This document shows positions 23,920-33,055 of a DNA stretch of 64,000 nucleotides, piece by piece. Position 1 is the stretch's first letter, and every line of letters starts with the position of its first letter. The notes below the pieces were generated by a model. That model ran no database searches and was not told where the DNA came from. It worked only from the letters and a program-made list of their open reading frames with translations. Both the position numbers and the translations under genes were made by a program. This DNA comes from Spiribacter halobius (GTDB lineage Bacteria; Pseudomonadota; Gammaproteobacteria; Nitrococcales; Nitrococcaceae). The stretch is taken from NCBI RefSeq assembly GCF_020883455.1, contig NZ_CP086615.1, positions 682,001-746,000 of the forward strand, in the 5' to 3' direction.

Positions 23920-24027
23920 GGTCGGGTGTGGTGGCCTCTTCCGGGACCGTATGCGGCATGGATGCCGCATTCGAGCCCCCATGGACGGGTTCACGGCGTG
24001 TCCCGGAAGAAGCCACCACACCCGGCC
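23920..24027 (-). repeat. Family A covarying hairpin element, copy A10 (inverted)
   Basis: The stem begins GGTCGGGTGTGGTGG and pairs with its complement ending CCACCACACCCGGCC with two mismatches. The inner hairpin is ATGCGGCAT / ATGCCGCAT. The remaining sequence of the 565-base gap before fadI contains no gene I can support. Confidence 0.75.
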
Positions 24028-24231
24028 CTGCCTCGGCGGCCCGAGCAGCCACCGGTTTCCGCACTGCGAAGAATTCGCCCGGCGCAGCCGGGCTCCTGAG
24101 GCGCAGACAACGAGAGGCGGCTGGGTGCCGCTTTGCCTTGGCGGCGCCGCGGCTTGAAACTGCGCGCAGAGCGCGGCCCAATACGCTACCGTACGGCGCG
24201 TAGGGCATGAACGTGGAAGAGGGGAGGCGTC

Positions 24232-25524
24232 ATGGCGACTGGCCCAGGCGAGCGGCTCGCGGTGGTCGGGGGGTTGCGCACGCCGTTTGCGCGCCAGCTC
24301 ACTGCCTACCGGGACATGGACGCCATCGAGCTCGGCACGCTGGTGGTGAGCGAGCTGGTGGCGCGGCTTGATCTCGACCCGGCGCTGGTGGAGCGGCTGG
24401 TGTTCGGGCAGGTGGTGATCCGGCCCGAGGCGCCGAACATCGCCCGGGAGGTGGTGCTGGGGGCAGGGCTGGACCCGGCCACCGACGCCTACAGCGTTTC
24501 CCGCGCCTGCGCGACCAGCTTCCAGACCGCCGCCGACGTGGCCGCCGCGGTGCACCGCGGGGAGATCGAGCTTGGCATCGCCGGCGGCGCGGACTCCACC
24601 TCGGTGCTGCCCATCGGCGTCTCCCGGCGCCTCGGCGGGGCCCTGCTGCGGGCCTCGAAGGCGAAATCCCTGGTTGAGCGGCTGCGGGCGTTCCGCGGCG
24701 TGCGGGCCGGAGATCTGGTGCCGCGGCCGCCGGCGGTGCGGGACTACTCCACCGGTCTTGGCATGGGCGACATCGGCGAGCAGATGGCGAAGAGCCATGG
24801 CATTTCCCGGGAGGACCAGGACGCCTTCGCCCTGCGCTCGCATCGCATGGCCCATGCGGCGTGGGAGGCGGAGAAGCTGGACGGCGAGGTGATGCACGTC
24901 TTCCCGGGGCCAAAGGCCGAGCCCCTGCACCGGGACAACAACATCCGCGCGGATGCGAGCCTGGAGAGCCTCGCCAGGCTGAAGCCCGCCTTCGACCGCC
25001 GTCACGGCACCGTGACCGCCGGCAACGCCACCCCGCTCACCGACGGCGCCGCGGCACTCGCGATCACCACGGAAAGCCGCGCCCGCAGCCTCGGCCTCGA
25101 GCCGCTGGGCTATCTCCGTTCCTGGGCATTCCGCGCCGTGGACCCCTTCCACGACGGGCTCATCGGGCCGACCTGGGTAACCCCGATGGCCCTGTCCCGG
25201 GCCGGTCTGCGACTCGCCGACCTGACGCTGATCGACATCCACGAGGCGTTTGCGTCGCAGACGCTGGCGAACCTGCGCCTGTGGCCGGACCGGCGCTTCT
25301 GCCGGGAGCGGCTCGGGCTTGATGACGCCATCGGCGAGGCGGACGAGGCGCGGCTGAACGTCAACGGCGGCTCCATCGCCTACGGCCACCCCTTCGCCGC
25401 CACCGGCGCGCGGATGATCGTGCAGACCCTGAACGAGCTGCGCCGCCGTGGCGGCGGCACCGGGCTGGTGACCGCCTGTGCCGCCGGCGGTCTCGGCGCG
25501 GCGATGGTGCTGGAGGTGTCCTGA
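24232..25524 (+). CDS. fadI: 3-ketoacyl-CoA thiolase
   Basis: FadI cleaves 3-ketoacyl-CoA with CoA in the beta-oxidation cycle. The 430-residue length matches the FadI rather than FadA type. The nucleophile Cys is in [12 protein letters not shown] near residue 90. His residues lie in [12 protein letters not shown] and [18 protein letters not shown], and the second Cys is in [17 protein letters not shown]. The ATG follows GAGGGGAGG. fadJ overlaps the stop by one base, forming the complex partner pair. Confidence 0.94.
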   Translation: MATGPGERLAVVGGLRTPFARQLTAYRDMDAIELGTLVVSELVARLDLDPALVERLVFGQVVIRPEAPNIAREVVLGAGLDPATDAYSVSRACATSFQTAADVAAAVHRGEIELGIAGGADSTSVLPIGVSRRLGGALLRASKAKSLVERLRAFRGVRAGDLVPRPPAVRDYSTGLGMGDIGEQMAKSHGISREDQDAFALRSHRMAHAAWEAEKLDGEVMHVFPGPKAEPLHRDNNIRADASLESLARLKPAFDRRHGTVTAGNATPLTDGAAALAITTESRARSLGLEPLGYLRSWAFRAVDPFHDGLIGPTWVTPMALSRAGLRLADLTLIDIHEAFASQTLANLRLWPDRRFCRERLGLDDAIGEADEARLNVNGGSIAYGHPFAATGARMIVQTLNELRRRGGGTGLVTACAAGGLGAAMVLEVS

Positions 25525-27695
25525 TGGGCGAGATGACTGACCGGACCGGAGCCCAGGCACCGCTCACCCTGGAGCGTCGCCACGACGGCGTCGCGGTGAT
25601 CCGCATCGACACCCCGGGGCACCGCCAGAACACGCTGGACCGGGCGCTGATCGACGCAGCGTCGCGGCTGCTGGATGAGCTGGATGCCGACCGCGGCGTA
25701 CGCGGCCTCGTGTTCGCGAGCGGCAAGCCCGGCTCCTTCATCGCCGGTGCTGATATCGACATGATCCGCGAATGCCCTGACGCTGCGGCCGTGAGCGAGC
25801 TGGCCCGCACGGGCCAGCGCATCCTTGCGCGCATCGCGGCCTTCCGGGTGCCGGTGGTGGCGGCGATCCGTGGCACCTGCCTGGGCGGCGGGCTGGAGCT
25901 CGCGCTTGCCTGCCGGGCGCGCGTGGCGAGTGACGAGCCCGCCACGCGGCTCGGTCTGCCGGAGGTGCAGCTCGGGCTGCTGCCCGGAACCGGCGGCACC
26001 CAGCGTCTGCCGCGGCTCATCGGCCTGCCGGCGGCGCTGGATCTGATGCTCACCGGGCGGCAGGTGGACAGCCGCCGGGCGCTGCGTCTCGGCCTGGTGG
26101 ATGAGCGGGTGCCGGCATCGATCCTGGAGGAGGCGGCGGCGCGCATTGCCCTGGGAGATGCGCCGCCCCGGCGGCGCGAGTTGCGCACGCAGCTGGTCCG
26201 CTGGGCCACCACCGGCAATCGGCTGGGGCGTCGGCTCGTGCTCGGTCAGGCACGCAAGCGGACGCTGGCGAAGACCCGCGGCAACTACCCGGCGCCGCCG
26301 CGCATCCTCGAGTGTGTGGAGACCGGCCTCGCCCAGGGGATCGAGACGGGGCTCGCCGCCGAGGCCGAGACCTTCGGCGAGCTCGCCATGACACCGGCGG
26401 CGCGCGCGCTCATCGGGCTCTATTTCGACTCCACTGCCGCCAAGAAGGACACCGGCGCGACCGGCGTCCGCGAGCCCAAGCCGGTGCAGCGCATCGGCGT
26501 GCTCGGCGGCGGGCTGATGGGGGCCGGTATCGCCACGGTCAGCGCGGACCGCGCCGGGGTGTCGGTACGCCTGAAGGACGTGCGCCCGGAAGGGCTCGGC
26601 AACGCGGTGCGCCATCTCAGGGAGCACGTGGCGGGCCGGCGCCGGCGGCGTTCGCTGACCGACTTCGAGGCCCGGCTCACGGAGCGGCGGCTGACCACCA
26701 CGCTCGACTGGAGCGGCTTCCGCCGGCTGGACGTGGTGATCGAGGCCGTTTTCGAGGACCCGGAGCTCAAGCACCGCATGGTGGCCGAGGTCGAGGCCAA
26801 CGGCGGGGCGGAGACGATCTTCGCGAGCAACACCTCGTCACTGCCCATTGCGCGTATCGCGGAGGGGGCGGCCCACCCGGAGCGGGTGGTGGGCATGCAT
26901 TACTTCTCGCCGGTGGAGCGCATGCCCTTGCTCGAGGTCATCCCGCATGCGGGCACGGCGCCCGAGGTGGTGGCGACGGCGGTCGCCTTCGGCCGCGCCC
27001 AGGGCAAGACGCCCATCGTGGTGGGCGACGGTGCCGGCTTCTACGTCAATCGCATCCTCGCGCCCTATCTCAACGAGGCCATGCGCCTGGCGGCGGAAGG
27101 CGTGGCCATTGACCGCATCGACGGCGTGCTGCTGGACTTCGGCTTCCCCGTGGGCCCGTTCAAGCTGCTCGACGAGGTGGGCATCGACATCTGCGCCCAC
27201 GTCGCCCCGATTCTGCACGAGGCATTCGGCGAGCGCATGGCGCCGCCCGCCCAGGCGGCGCGGATGGTCGAGGCCGGCCGGCTCGGGCGCAAGAGCGGCC
27301 GCGGCTTCTATCGCTGGCAGGGGCGCAAGGCGGGCCGCGAGGTGGATGATTCGGTCTACGGCGTGCTCGGCGTGCGCCCGGGGCGGACCATGGGGGAGGA
27401 GGCCATCGTCGATCGTACGGTGCTGCCGATGGCGAGCGAGGCCGTGCGCTGCCTCGACGAGGGCATACTCCGGAGCGCCCGGGACGGTGACCTGGCAGCG
27501 GTGTTCGGCATCGGCTTTCCGCCGTTCCGCGGCGGGCCGTTCCGCTATCTCGACGAGCGCGGCGTCGCCACCGTGGCCGGGCGGCTGCAGGACCTGGAGG
27601 CCAACCACGGGGCGCGGTTCGCACCGGCGCCGGGGCTTGCCCGCCGGGTGAGCGAGACGCGCCCCTTCCGGAGCGGCGAGGCGGATGAGCCGTGA
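25524..27695 (+). CDS. fadJ: Multifunctional fatty acid oxidation subunit
   Basis: The 723-residue protein combines enoyl-CoA hydratase (residues 1-190, with the oxyanion block GTCLGGGLELALACRARVA and catalytic Glu region LPEVQLGLLPGTGGTQRLP) with a 3-hydroxyacyl-CoA dehydrogenase. The dehydrogenase has the NAD-binding GVLGGGLMGAGIATV near residue 325 and the catalytic His in GMHYFSPVERMPLLEVI. It works with FadI. The start at 25524 overlaps the fadI stop (TGATG); a second ATG 12 bases on is possible. Confidence 0.94.
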   Translation: MGEMTDRTGAQAPLTLERRHDGVAVIRIDTPGHRQNTLDRALIDAASRLLDELDADRGVRGLVFASGKPGSFIAGADIDMIRECPDAAAVSELARTGQRILARIAAFRVPVVAAIRGTCLGGGLELALACRARVASDEPATRLGLPEVQLGLLPGTGGTQRLPRLIGLPAALDLMLTGRQVDSRRALRLGLVDERVPASILEEAAARIALGDAPPRRRELRTQLVRWATTGNRLGRRLVLGQARKRTLAKTRGNYPAPPRILECVETGLAQGIETGLAAEAETFGELAMTPAARALIGLYFDSTAAKKDTGATGVREPKPVQRIGVLGGGLMGAGIATVSADRAGVSVRLKDVRPEGLGNAVRHLREHVAGRRRRRSLTDFEARLTERRLTTTLDWSGFRRLDVVIEAVFEDPELKHRMVAEVEANGGAETIFASNTSSLPIARIAEGAAHPERVVGMHYFSPVERMPLLEVIPHAGTAPEVVATAVAFGRAQGKTPIVVGDGAGFYVNRILAPYLNEAMRLAAEGVAIDRIDGVLLDFGFPVGPFKLLDEVGIDICAHVAPILHEAFGERMAPPAQAARMVEAGRLGRKSGRGFYRWQGRKAGREVDDSVYGVLGVRPGRTMGEEAIVDRTVLPMASEAVRCLDEGILRSARDGDLAAVFGIGFPPFRGGPFRYLDERGVATVAGRLQDLEANHGARFAPAPGLARRVSETRPFRSGEADEP

Positions 27696-27701
27696 ATAGG
27701 T

Positions 27702-27716
27702 CAGATATGCGGGCCT
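27702..27716 (+). repeat. Solo family C arm after fadJ
   Basis: CAGATATGCGGGCC lies seven bases after the fadJ stop and matches the right arm of the C2 palindrome (GAGATATGCGGGC). No partner arm is nearby. Confidence 0.5.
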
Positions 27717-27825
27717 CAGAGCGAGAAGGAACCTGCGAAACGGGACACTCGAGTGCTTTGCGCTGCCACCGGCCTCTGCGTATGCTCCAGTCGGAACCCA
27801 CAGACAACCCGCGGGGGGAGTTGAC

Positions 27826-29043
27826 ATGACAAGAACCGGAAAGCTCACGGGGGCCCTCGGGGCCCTGTCCCTGATGGTGGCCGCCACGGGCGTCGCCGAG
27901 GCACAGCCACTGCGCATCGGCGCGCTGATGCCGCTGACCGGCGACCTGCAGGCCTACGGCGAGAGCTCGCGTAACGGCGTCCAGCTTGCCGTGAAGGAGA
28001 TCAACGCCGCCGGCGGCGTGCTCGGCGAGCCCATCGAGCTGCAGATCTCGGATACGCAGACCGAACCACAGGCCGGTGTCGACGCCGCCCAGCGGCTGGT
28101 GTCCGTGCAGGGCGTGCATGCCATCGTCGGCGCGCTGTCCAGCGGCGTGACCATCCCCGTGGCGAGCAGCGTCACCAGCAGCGAGGGCGTGGTGCAGATC
28201 TCCAACGCCTCCACTTCGCCGGTGATCACGGACCTCGACGACAACGACTTCCTGTTCCGCTCCGTGCCGTCGGACGCCTTCCAGGGCACCGCGCTGGCGC
28301 AGGTGGCGATGGAGGAGGGGGTCGACAGCGTCGGTATCCTCTACATCAACAACGATTACGGCGAAGGCCTGGCAGACGCCTTCGAGTCCGCCTTCGAGAG
28401 CCAGGGCGGCGAGGTGGTCGGCCGCAGCGGCTATGCCCCGGGGCAGTCGTCCTACCGCGGCGAGCTCGGCCAGGTGTCCGACGGGGATGCTGCACTGCTA
28501 CTGATCGGCTACCCCGAGAACGGCCAGACCATCCTGCGTCAGGCCCTCGAGGGCGGCCATTTCACCGAGTTCGTCTTCACCGACGGCATGAAGTCCCCCG
28601 AGATCATCGAGAACCTCGGTGCCCAGTACCTGAACGGCAGCTTCGGCACCGCCGCCCAGGCCCGCGACGACACCGACGCCGCTCAGCACTTCGCCAGCGC
28701 CTACGAGGCGGAATATGGCGAGCTGCCGCCGGTGCCGTACATCGATACCGCCTACGATGCCGTGTACACCATTGCCCTCGCCGCCGAGGCCGCGGGCACG
28801 ACCGATCCGGAGCTGATCCGCGACCACCTGCGCGAGGTGGCGAGACCCGGTGGCGAGCCGGTGGGCCCGGGCGAGTTCGAGCGTGCGCGTGACCTTCTGA
28901 GCCGCGGGGAAGATATTGACTACCAGGGCGCTTCCGGCAGCATCAACTACGATGCCAACGGCGACGTCCCCGGCACCTTCGCCCACTGGGCCATCCAGGA
29001 TGGTGAGATCGTGACGGTGAAGATCTTCGAGCCGTCGATGTAG
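27826..29043 (+). CDS. livK: Branched-chain amino acid-type ABC substrate-binding protein
   Basis: The 405-residue periplasmic protein has a cleavable signal ending near GVAEAQP. The LivK/receptor-type fold follows: RIGALMPLTGDLQAYGESSRNG, then AVKEINAAGGVLGEPIEL and ILYINNDYGEGLAD. The mature chain is acidic. It presumably delivers a branched-chain amino acid, amide or related ligand to the LivHMGF system encoded convergently just downstream. Being outside that operon is unusual and allows separate control. Confidence 0.87.
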   Translation: MTRTGKLTGALGALSLMVAATGVAEAQPLRIGALMPLTGDLQAYGESSRNGVQLAVKEINAAGGVLGEPIELQISDTQTEPQAGVDAAQRLVSVQGVHAIVGALSSGVTIPVASSVTSSEGVVQISNASTSPVITDLDDNDFLFRSVPSDAFQGTALAQVAMEEGVDSVGILYINNDYGEGLADAFESAFESQGGEVVGRSGYAPGQSSYRGELGQVSDGDAALLLIGYPENGQTILRQALEGGHFTEFVFTDGMKSPEIIENLGAQYLNGSFGTAAQARDDTDAAQHFASAYEAEYGELPPVPYIDTAYDAVYTIALAAEAAGTTDPELIRDHLREVARPGGEPVGPGEFERARDLLSRGEDIDYQGASGSINYDANGDVPGTFAHWAIQDGEIVTVKIFEPSM

Positions 29044-29096
29044 GCAGGGTGACTGGTGGGGCCGCGTGTGGCCTCGCCAGCGCCAGTCTGATCAGG

Positions 29097-29120
29097 GCGC
29101 CCCGGCTTCGGTCGGGGCGT
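29097..29120 (+). terminator. UUCG hairpin downstream of livK
   Basis: A ten-pair stem (GCGCCCCGGC with GTCGGGGCGT, two wobble pairs) closes on TTCG, a very stable tetraloop. A weak T-rich stretch, TCTGCTTT, follows. Confidence 0.55.
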
Positions 29121-29185
29121 CTGCTTTACGACGCATGCGGGAGCATTCGCCGCGGCGTCGCGGGCAGTGCGCACGCCGTGCCCAA

Positions 29186-29292
29186 GCGGGACGGGGTCCG
29201 AGCGCCCGGGACACGCCGTGAACCCATCCCTGGGGGCTCGTAGGCGAGGTCCCTCTTGCCTACGGTCTCGGACCCTCGCACCCCGTCCCGCA
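29186..29292 (+). repeat. Family A element, copy A11
   Basis: The core CGGGACACGCCGTGAA plus TGGGGGCTC is intact, with the inner hairpin TAGGCGAGG / CTCTTGCCTA. The outer stem (GCGGGACGGGGT with ACCCCGTCCCGC) is clear at its base but imperfect near the core, so this copy looks older. A solo family C arm follows at 29364-29385. Confidence 0.65.
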
Positions 29293-29416
29293 TCGCGGAC
29301 GTCGGTGTCCTCTTCCGCGACGGGAGGGGTGTAGGTGTGGCGGAGTCGCGTACGTAATCGGGCGAACCGGTGAGATATGCGGGTTAGGCTAGAAACTGCG
29401 CCCTGGAAGGGGCGCC

Positions 29417-30349
29417 CTATCGGCTGGCGCCCGGCAGCGGCGGGCGCTTCTCCGGCAGCAGGCCGGCGGGGCGGGTGACCAGGATCACCTGCAGCAGGAC
29501 GCCGATGAGCAGCACGCGGAAGGCGCTGGGGCTGCCGATGAGGGCCTGCGGGATGAGGCCGGCCAGCATCTCGGTGGCGGACCAGATCATCCAGACGATA
29601 AGCGCGCCGAGGAGGGCGCCGTTGTTGTTGCCGCTGCCGCCGGCAATGAGCATCACCCAGACGAGAAAGGTGCCGTAGAGCGGGCGGAAGGATTCCGGGC
29701 CGACGAAGCCGAGGAAGTGGGCGTAGAGGGCACCGCCGACGCTCATGATGCAGGAGCCGACGACGAAGGCCTCGAGCCGGAAGCGAGCGATATCCTTGCC
29801 GGCGGCGGCGGTGGCCGCCTCGTTGTCGCGGATGGCCCGCAGCACGCGGCCCCAGGGCGAGCGGCGGGCGAGCTCCACGAGCACGTAGATCAGCGCCACG
29901 AATGCACCGACGATCACGAGATAACCACCGTTGCCGACGCCAAAGGGCTTGGCGACGCCGGGGATGCCGCGCACGCCGTTGGACAGCCAGTCCTCGTTCT
30001 GGAAGATCAGACGGATGATCTCGGCGATGCCGATGGTGGCGATGGCGAGGTAGTCGGCACGCAGCCGGGCGGTGATGCGGCCCACCAGGAGGGCCACCGG
30101 GATGGTGATGAGCACCGCGCCGATGATGCCGACGAAGAAGGGCAGACCGAAGCCGCCGAGCCAGTCCTCCGAGGGGCCGGTGGTGAGAATGGCCGCGCTG
30201 TAGGCGCCGACGGCGAAGAAGCCGGCGATGCCGATGTTGAACTGGCCGGTGAAGCCCCACTGCATGTTCAGCCCGAGGGCCAGGATGGCATAGATGCCCA
30301 CGAGGTTGAGGAAGAACAGCGCGTAGGAGAGAAGGCCGAGCAGTTCCAT
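29417..30349 (-). CDS. livM: Branched-chain amino acid ABC permease LivM
   Basis: The 310-residue inner-membrane permease has about eight to ten hydrophobic segments. The family blocks are ALGLNMQWGFTGQFNIGIAGF near the start and RLRADYLAIATIGIAEIIR; GGALYAHFLGFVGPESF lies further on. The ATG at 30347-30349 overlaps the livH stop by one base, so the longer in-frame reading is not needed. It completes the minus-strand order G-F-H-M. Confidence 0.91.
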   Translation of the reverse strand: MELLGLLSYALFFLNLVGIYAILALGLNMQWGFTGQFNIGIAGFFAVGAYSAAILTTGPSEDWLGGFGLPFFVGIIGAVLITIPVALLVGRITARLRADYLAIATIGIAEIIRLIFQNEDWLSNGVRGIPGVAKPFGVGNGGYLVIVGAFVALIYVLVELARRSPWGRVLRAIRDNEAATAAAGKDIARFRLEAFVVGSCIMSVGGALYAHFLGFVGPESFRPLYGTFLVWVMLIAGGSGNNNGALLGALIVWMIWSATEMLAGLIPQALIGSPSAFRVLLIGVLLQVILVTRPAGLLPEKRPPLPGASR

Positions 30350-31212
30350 CAGAGCGTCCCCCGGATGATGCCCTGCGGGCGCACGATGAGCGTCAGCACC
30401 ATGATGGCGAAGGCGACCCCCGGCTTGTAGGCCCCCGGGATGATCAGGGTCGAGAGCTCCATCGCGCAGCCGATCACGAAGCCGCCGAGGATAGCCCCGT
30501 AGGGCCGGCCGATGCCGCCGAGGATAGTGGCGGCAAAGATCGGCAGCAGCAGGGTCCAGCCCATGTTCGGGTGCAGCCGCGTGTCCATGGCGAGGAACAC
30601 GCCGGCGGCAGCGGCGAGCGCCCCGCCCACGGCCCAGGTCCACATGATCACGCGTTCTGCGGGGATCCCGGTCACCAGGGCCAGGTCCATGTTGTCGCTC
30701 ATGGCCCGCATGGCCTTGCCCATGCGGGTGCGGGTGAGGAAGAGGTGGGTCAGCACCACCAGGACCACGGCGGCGGCGAAGATGATCAGGTGATCGGGCT
30801 TGAGGGTGATGGGGCCGAAGCGCCAGGGCAGCTGAATGCCGGAGACATACACCTGGTTGCTGCTGCCCCAGATCATCTGCACCAGGGACCGCAGGATCAG
30901 CGCCGTGGCGAAGGAGGAGATGAGCAGAATCACCGGCGCGACGCGGCGGATGCGCCGGTACACCACCTGATCCACGGCAACCGCCACGCCGGCGGTCATC
31001 AGCATGGCCACCGGCAGCGCGGCGAGCACCGGCAGCCCGAGGGCGCTGACGAAGAGCAGCGCGCTGTAGGCGCCTACCGTCATGAAATCGCCATGGGCGA
31101 AGTGGGCGAAGCGCAGGATCCCGAAGATCATGGTCGCGCCGACGGCGCCCAGGGCCAGAATGCTGCCGAGCAGAAGGCCGTTGATCAGCAGCTGCAGGGT
31201 TTCGCTCATCAT
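30349..31212 (-). CDS. livH: Branched-chain amino acid ABC permease LivH
   Basis: The 287-residue permease has eight or so membrane helices. It begins with LLINGLLLGSILALGAVGAT, a typical LivH opening, and has the conserved GKAMRAMSDNMDLALVTGIP loop facing the ATPases. It pairs with LivM to form the channel. The gene sits 29 bases after livF. Confidence 0.92.
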   Translation of the reverse strand: MMSETLQLLINGLLLGSILALGAVGATMIFGILRFAHFAHGDFMTVGAYSALLFVSALGLPVLAALPVAMLMTAGVAVAVDQVVYRRIRRVAPVILLISSFATALILRSLVQMIWGSSNQVYVSGIQLPWRFGPITLKPDHLIIFAAAVVLVVLTHLFLTRTRMGKAMRAMSDNMDLALVTGIPAERVIMWTWAVGGALAAAAGVFLAMDTRLHPNMGWTLLLPIFAATILGGIGRPYGAILGGFVIGCAMELSTLIIPGAYKPGVAFAIMVLTLIVRPQGIIRGTL

Positions 31213-31241
31213 GGTCGCGTTCGCGCTCCGCTGTCTCGGCC

Positions 31242-31946
31242 TCAGCCGCCGAGGAACATCTCCGCCACCTCGCGGTTGGCGAGCAGGTTGGAACCGGTAT
31301 CCTCGTAACGGTTCTCGCCGGTGGCGAGGACGTAGCCGCGATCGGCGATGCCGAGGGCCTGCTTGGCGTTCTGCTCCACCATGAGCACGCCGATGCCGAG
31401 GGCGTTGATGCCCCGGATCCGCCTGAAGGTTTCGTCGATCAGCTTCGGTGACAGCCCGGCGGTGGGCTCGTCGAGCATGAGCAGCTGTGGCTCCACCATC
31501 AGGGCCCGACCCATGGCGACCATCTGCCGCTCCCCGCCGGACATGAGCCCGGCCTGCTGCGCCCGGCGCTCGCGCAGCCGCGGGAAGACCTCGTAGACCT
31601 TCTCCAGCCGCGGGCGCAGATCCCCCTTCAGGGCGTAGGCGCCGAGCTCAAGATTCTCCAGCACGGTGAGCGAGGGGAAGACATTGCCCTCCTGCGGCAC
31701 GTAGGCGATGCCTCGGGTGACCATCTGCTCCGGCGCGGCGTTGGTGATGTCCTCGCCCTGGTAGGTGACTCTGCCGGCGCGCACCGGGACGAGCCCGAAC
31801 ACGGCCTTCATGGCGGTGGACTTGCCGGCGCCGTTGGGGCCGACGATGACCACCACCTCGTCGGCCTCCACCCGCAGGTGCAGGCCCCGCAGGATGTCGA
31901 CGCCGCCGTAGCCGGCGTAGAGGTCGTCGGCCCGCAGCAGGCTCAT
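31242..31946 (-). CDS. livF: Branched-chain amino acid ABC ATPase LivF
   Basis: The 234-residue ATPase has Walker A GPNGAGKST near residue 37, signature MSGGERQMVAMGRALM and Walker B LLMLDEPTAGLSP. The lengths and the absence of the LivG insertion identify LivF. It overlaps livG by four bases. Confidence 0.93.
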   Translation of the reverse strand: MSLLRADDLYAGYGGVDILRGLHLRVEADEVVVIVGPNGAGKSTAMKAVFGLVPVRAGRVTYQGEDITNAAPEQMVTRGIAYVPQEGNVFPSLTVLENLELGAYALKGDLRPRLEKVYEVFPRLRERRAQQAGLMSGGERQMVAMGRALMVEPQLLMLDEPTAGLSPKLIDETFRRIRGINALGIGVLMVEQNAKQALGIADRGYVLATGENRYEDTGSNLLANREVAEMFLGG

Positions 31947-32725
31947 GCCGAGGCCCCCGCCTGGCCGCTGCTGCCGCTGCCGAGATAGGCCTCCAGCACG
32001 CGCTCGTCCTGGCGCAGGGTCTCCATGCTGCCGGAGGCGATCAGCTCGCCGTTGGCCATCACCATGACCGGGTCGCAGAGGCGGGCGATGAGGTCCATGT
32101 CGTGCTCGATGACGCAGAAGGTGTAGCCGCGCTCGCGGTTAAGGCGCTCGATGGCCTCGGCGAGCTTGCCGAGCAGAGTACGGTTGACGCCGGCGCCGGG
32201 CTCGTCGAGGAGCACGGCCCGGGCGTCGGTCATCATGGTGCGGCCCAGGTCCAGCAGCTTTTTCTGCCCCCCCGAGAGATTGCCGGCGAGCTCGTCGGCC
32301 AGATGGCCGATCTCGAGGAAGTCCAGCACCTCATCGGCGCGGCGCAGGATCTCCCGGTCCTGGCGCACGATTCGTGCCCAGCGCAGCCAGCTCTGCAACA
32401 GGCTCTCGCCCTGCTGACCGGCGGGGACGATCATCAGGTTCTCACGCACGGTCATGCGCGAGAACTCGTGCGGGATCTGGAAGGTGCGCACGAGCCCGCG
32501 GTGAAACAGCTGATGGGGCGGCAGACCGGTGATGTCCTGCCCATCCAGCGCAATACGGCCTTCGTCCGGCGGGATCACGCCTGCGACGATGTTGAACAGG
32601 GTGGATTTGCCGGCCCCGTTGGGCCCGATGAGCCCGGTGATGCTGCCCCGCTCCACGGTGAAGGAGACGTTGTGCACCGCCTGCAGGCCGCCGAAGGCCT
32701 TGGAAACGCCGTCGATCTCGATCAA
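31943..32725 (-). CDS. livG: Branched-chain amino acid ABC ATPase LivG
   Basis: The 260-residue ATPase has Walker A GPNGAGKST, signature NLSGGQKKLLDLGRTMM and Walker B AVLLDEPGAGVN, followed by CVIEHDMDLIARLCD, typical of LivG. No suitable ATG exists. A TTG at 32723-32725 gives the expected N-terminus (IEIDGVSKAFGG) and has GGGGGAAA upstream, so I chose it. It is the first gene of the operon. The 330-base gap to the next, divergent gene presumably carries the promoters for both; nothing else was recognised there. Confidence 0.9.
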   Translation of the reverse strand: MIEIDGVSKAFGGLQAVHNVSFTVERGSITGLIGPNGAGKSTLFNIVAGVIPPDEGRIALDGQDITGLPPHQLFHRGLVRTFQIPHEFSRMTVRENLMIVPAGQQGESLLQSWLRWARIVRQDREILRRADEVLDFLEIGHLADELAGNLSGGQKKLLDLGRTMMTDARAVLLDEPGAGVNRTLLGKLAEAIERLNRERGYTFCVIEHDMDLIARLCDPVMVMANGELIASGSMETLRQDERVLEAYLGSGSSGQAGASA

Positions 32726-33055
32726 GCCCGTTTCCCCCGCATGCCGGTCGTGTTCTCGAAGGGCAGCCGGCGCTGTCCGGATTACCCGGCCCGTGCAAAA
32801 GCCCGCAATTCTATCGGATGCGCGGCGGAGTGCAATGCAGGGGGGCCTTGGGCACTGGGTGCAAGGTAACACTCGGTGGCCTACCTGAGTGCGCGGGCGT
32901 TGACGAGTTTGGATCCGCGGCGCCGTCGGCGAGTCTGTGTCCGTGCAGTGTGCGAGGCGGTATCCGCTTCCGCGACGATCTAGCTTGCGCCGGTGACGGA
33001 CACCGTTGCGTGATCCCCAGGTACCATGGCGCTGGATGCGGTGAGGAGTGTGATC

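Noticed and set aside
12811-24027. CRISPR array
   Set aside because: The repeated units are long palindromes with irregular spacing and orientation, no unique spacers of constant size, and no cas genes nearby.
27696-27825. Riboswitch upstream of livK
   Set aside because: No conserved core of the glycine, lysine or other known classes could be matched; only a solo family C arm and a short leader were seen.
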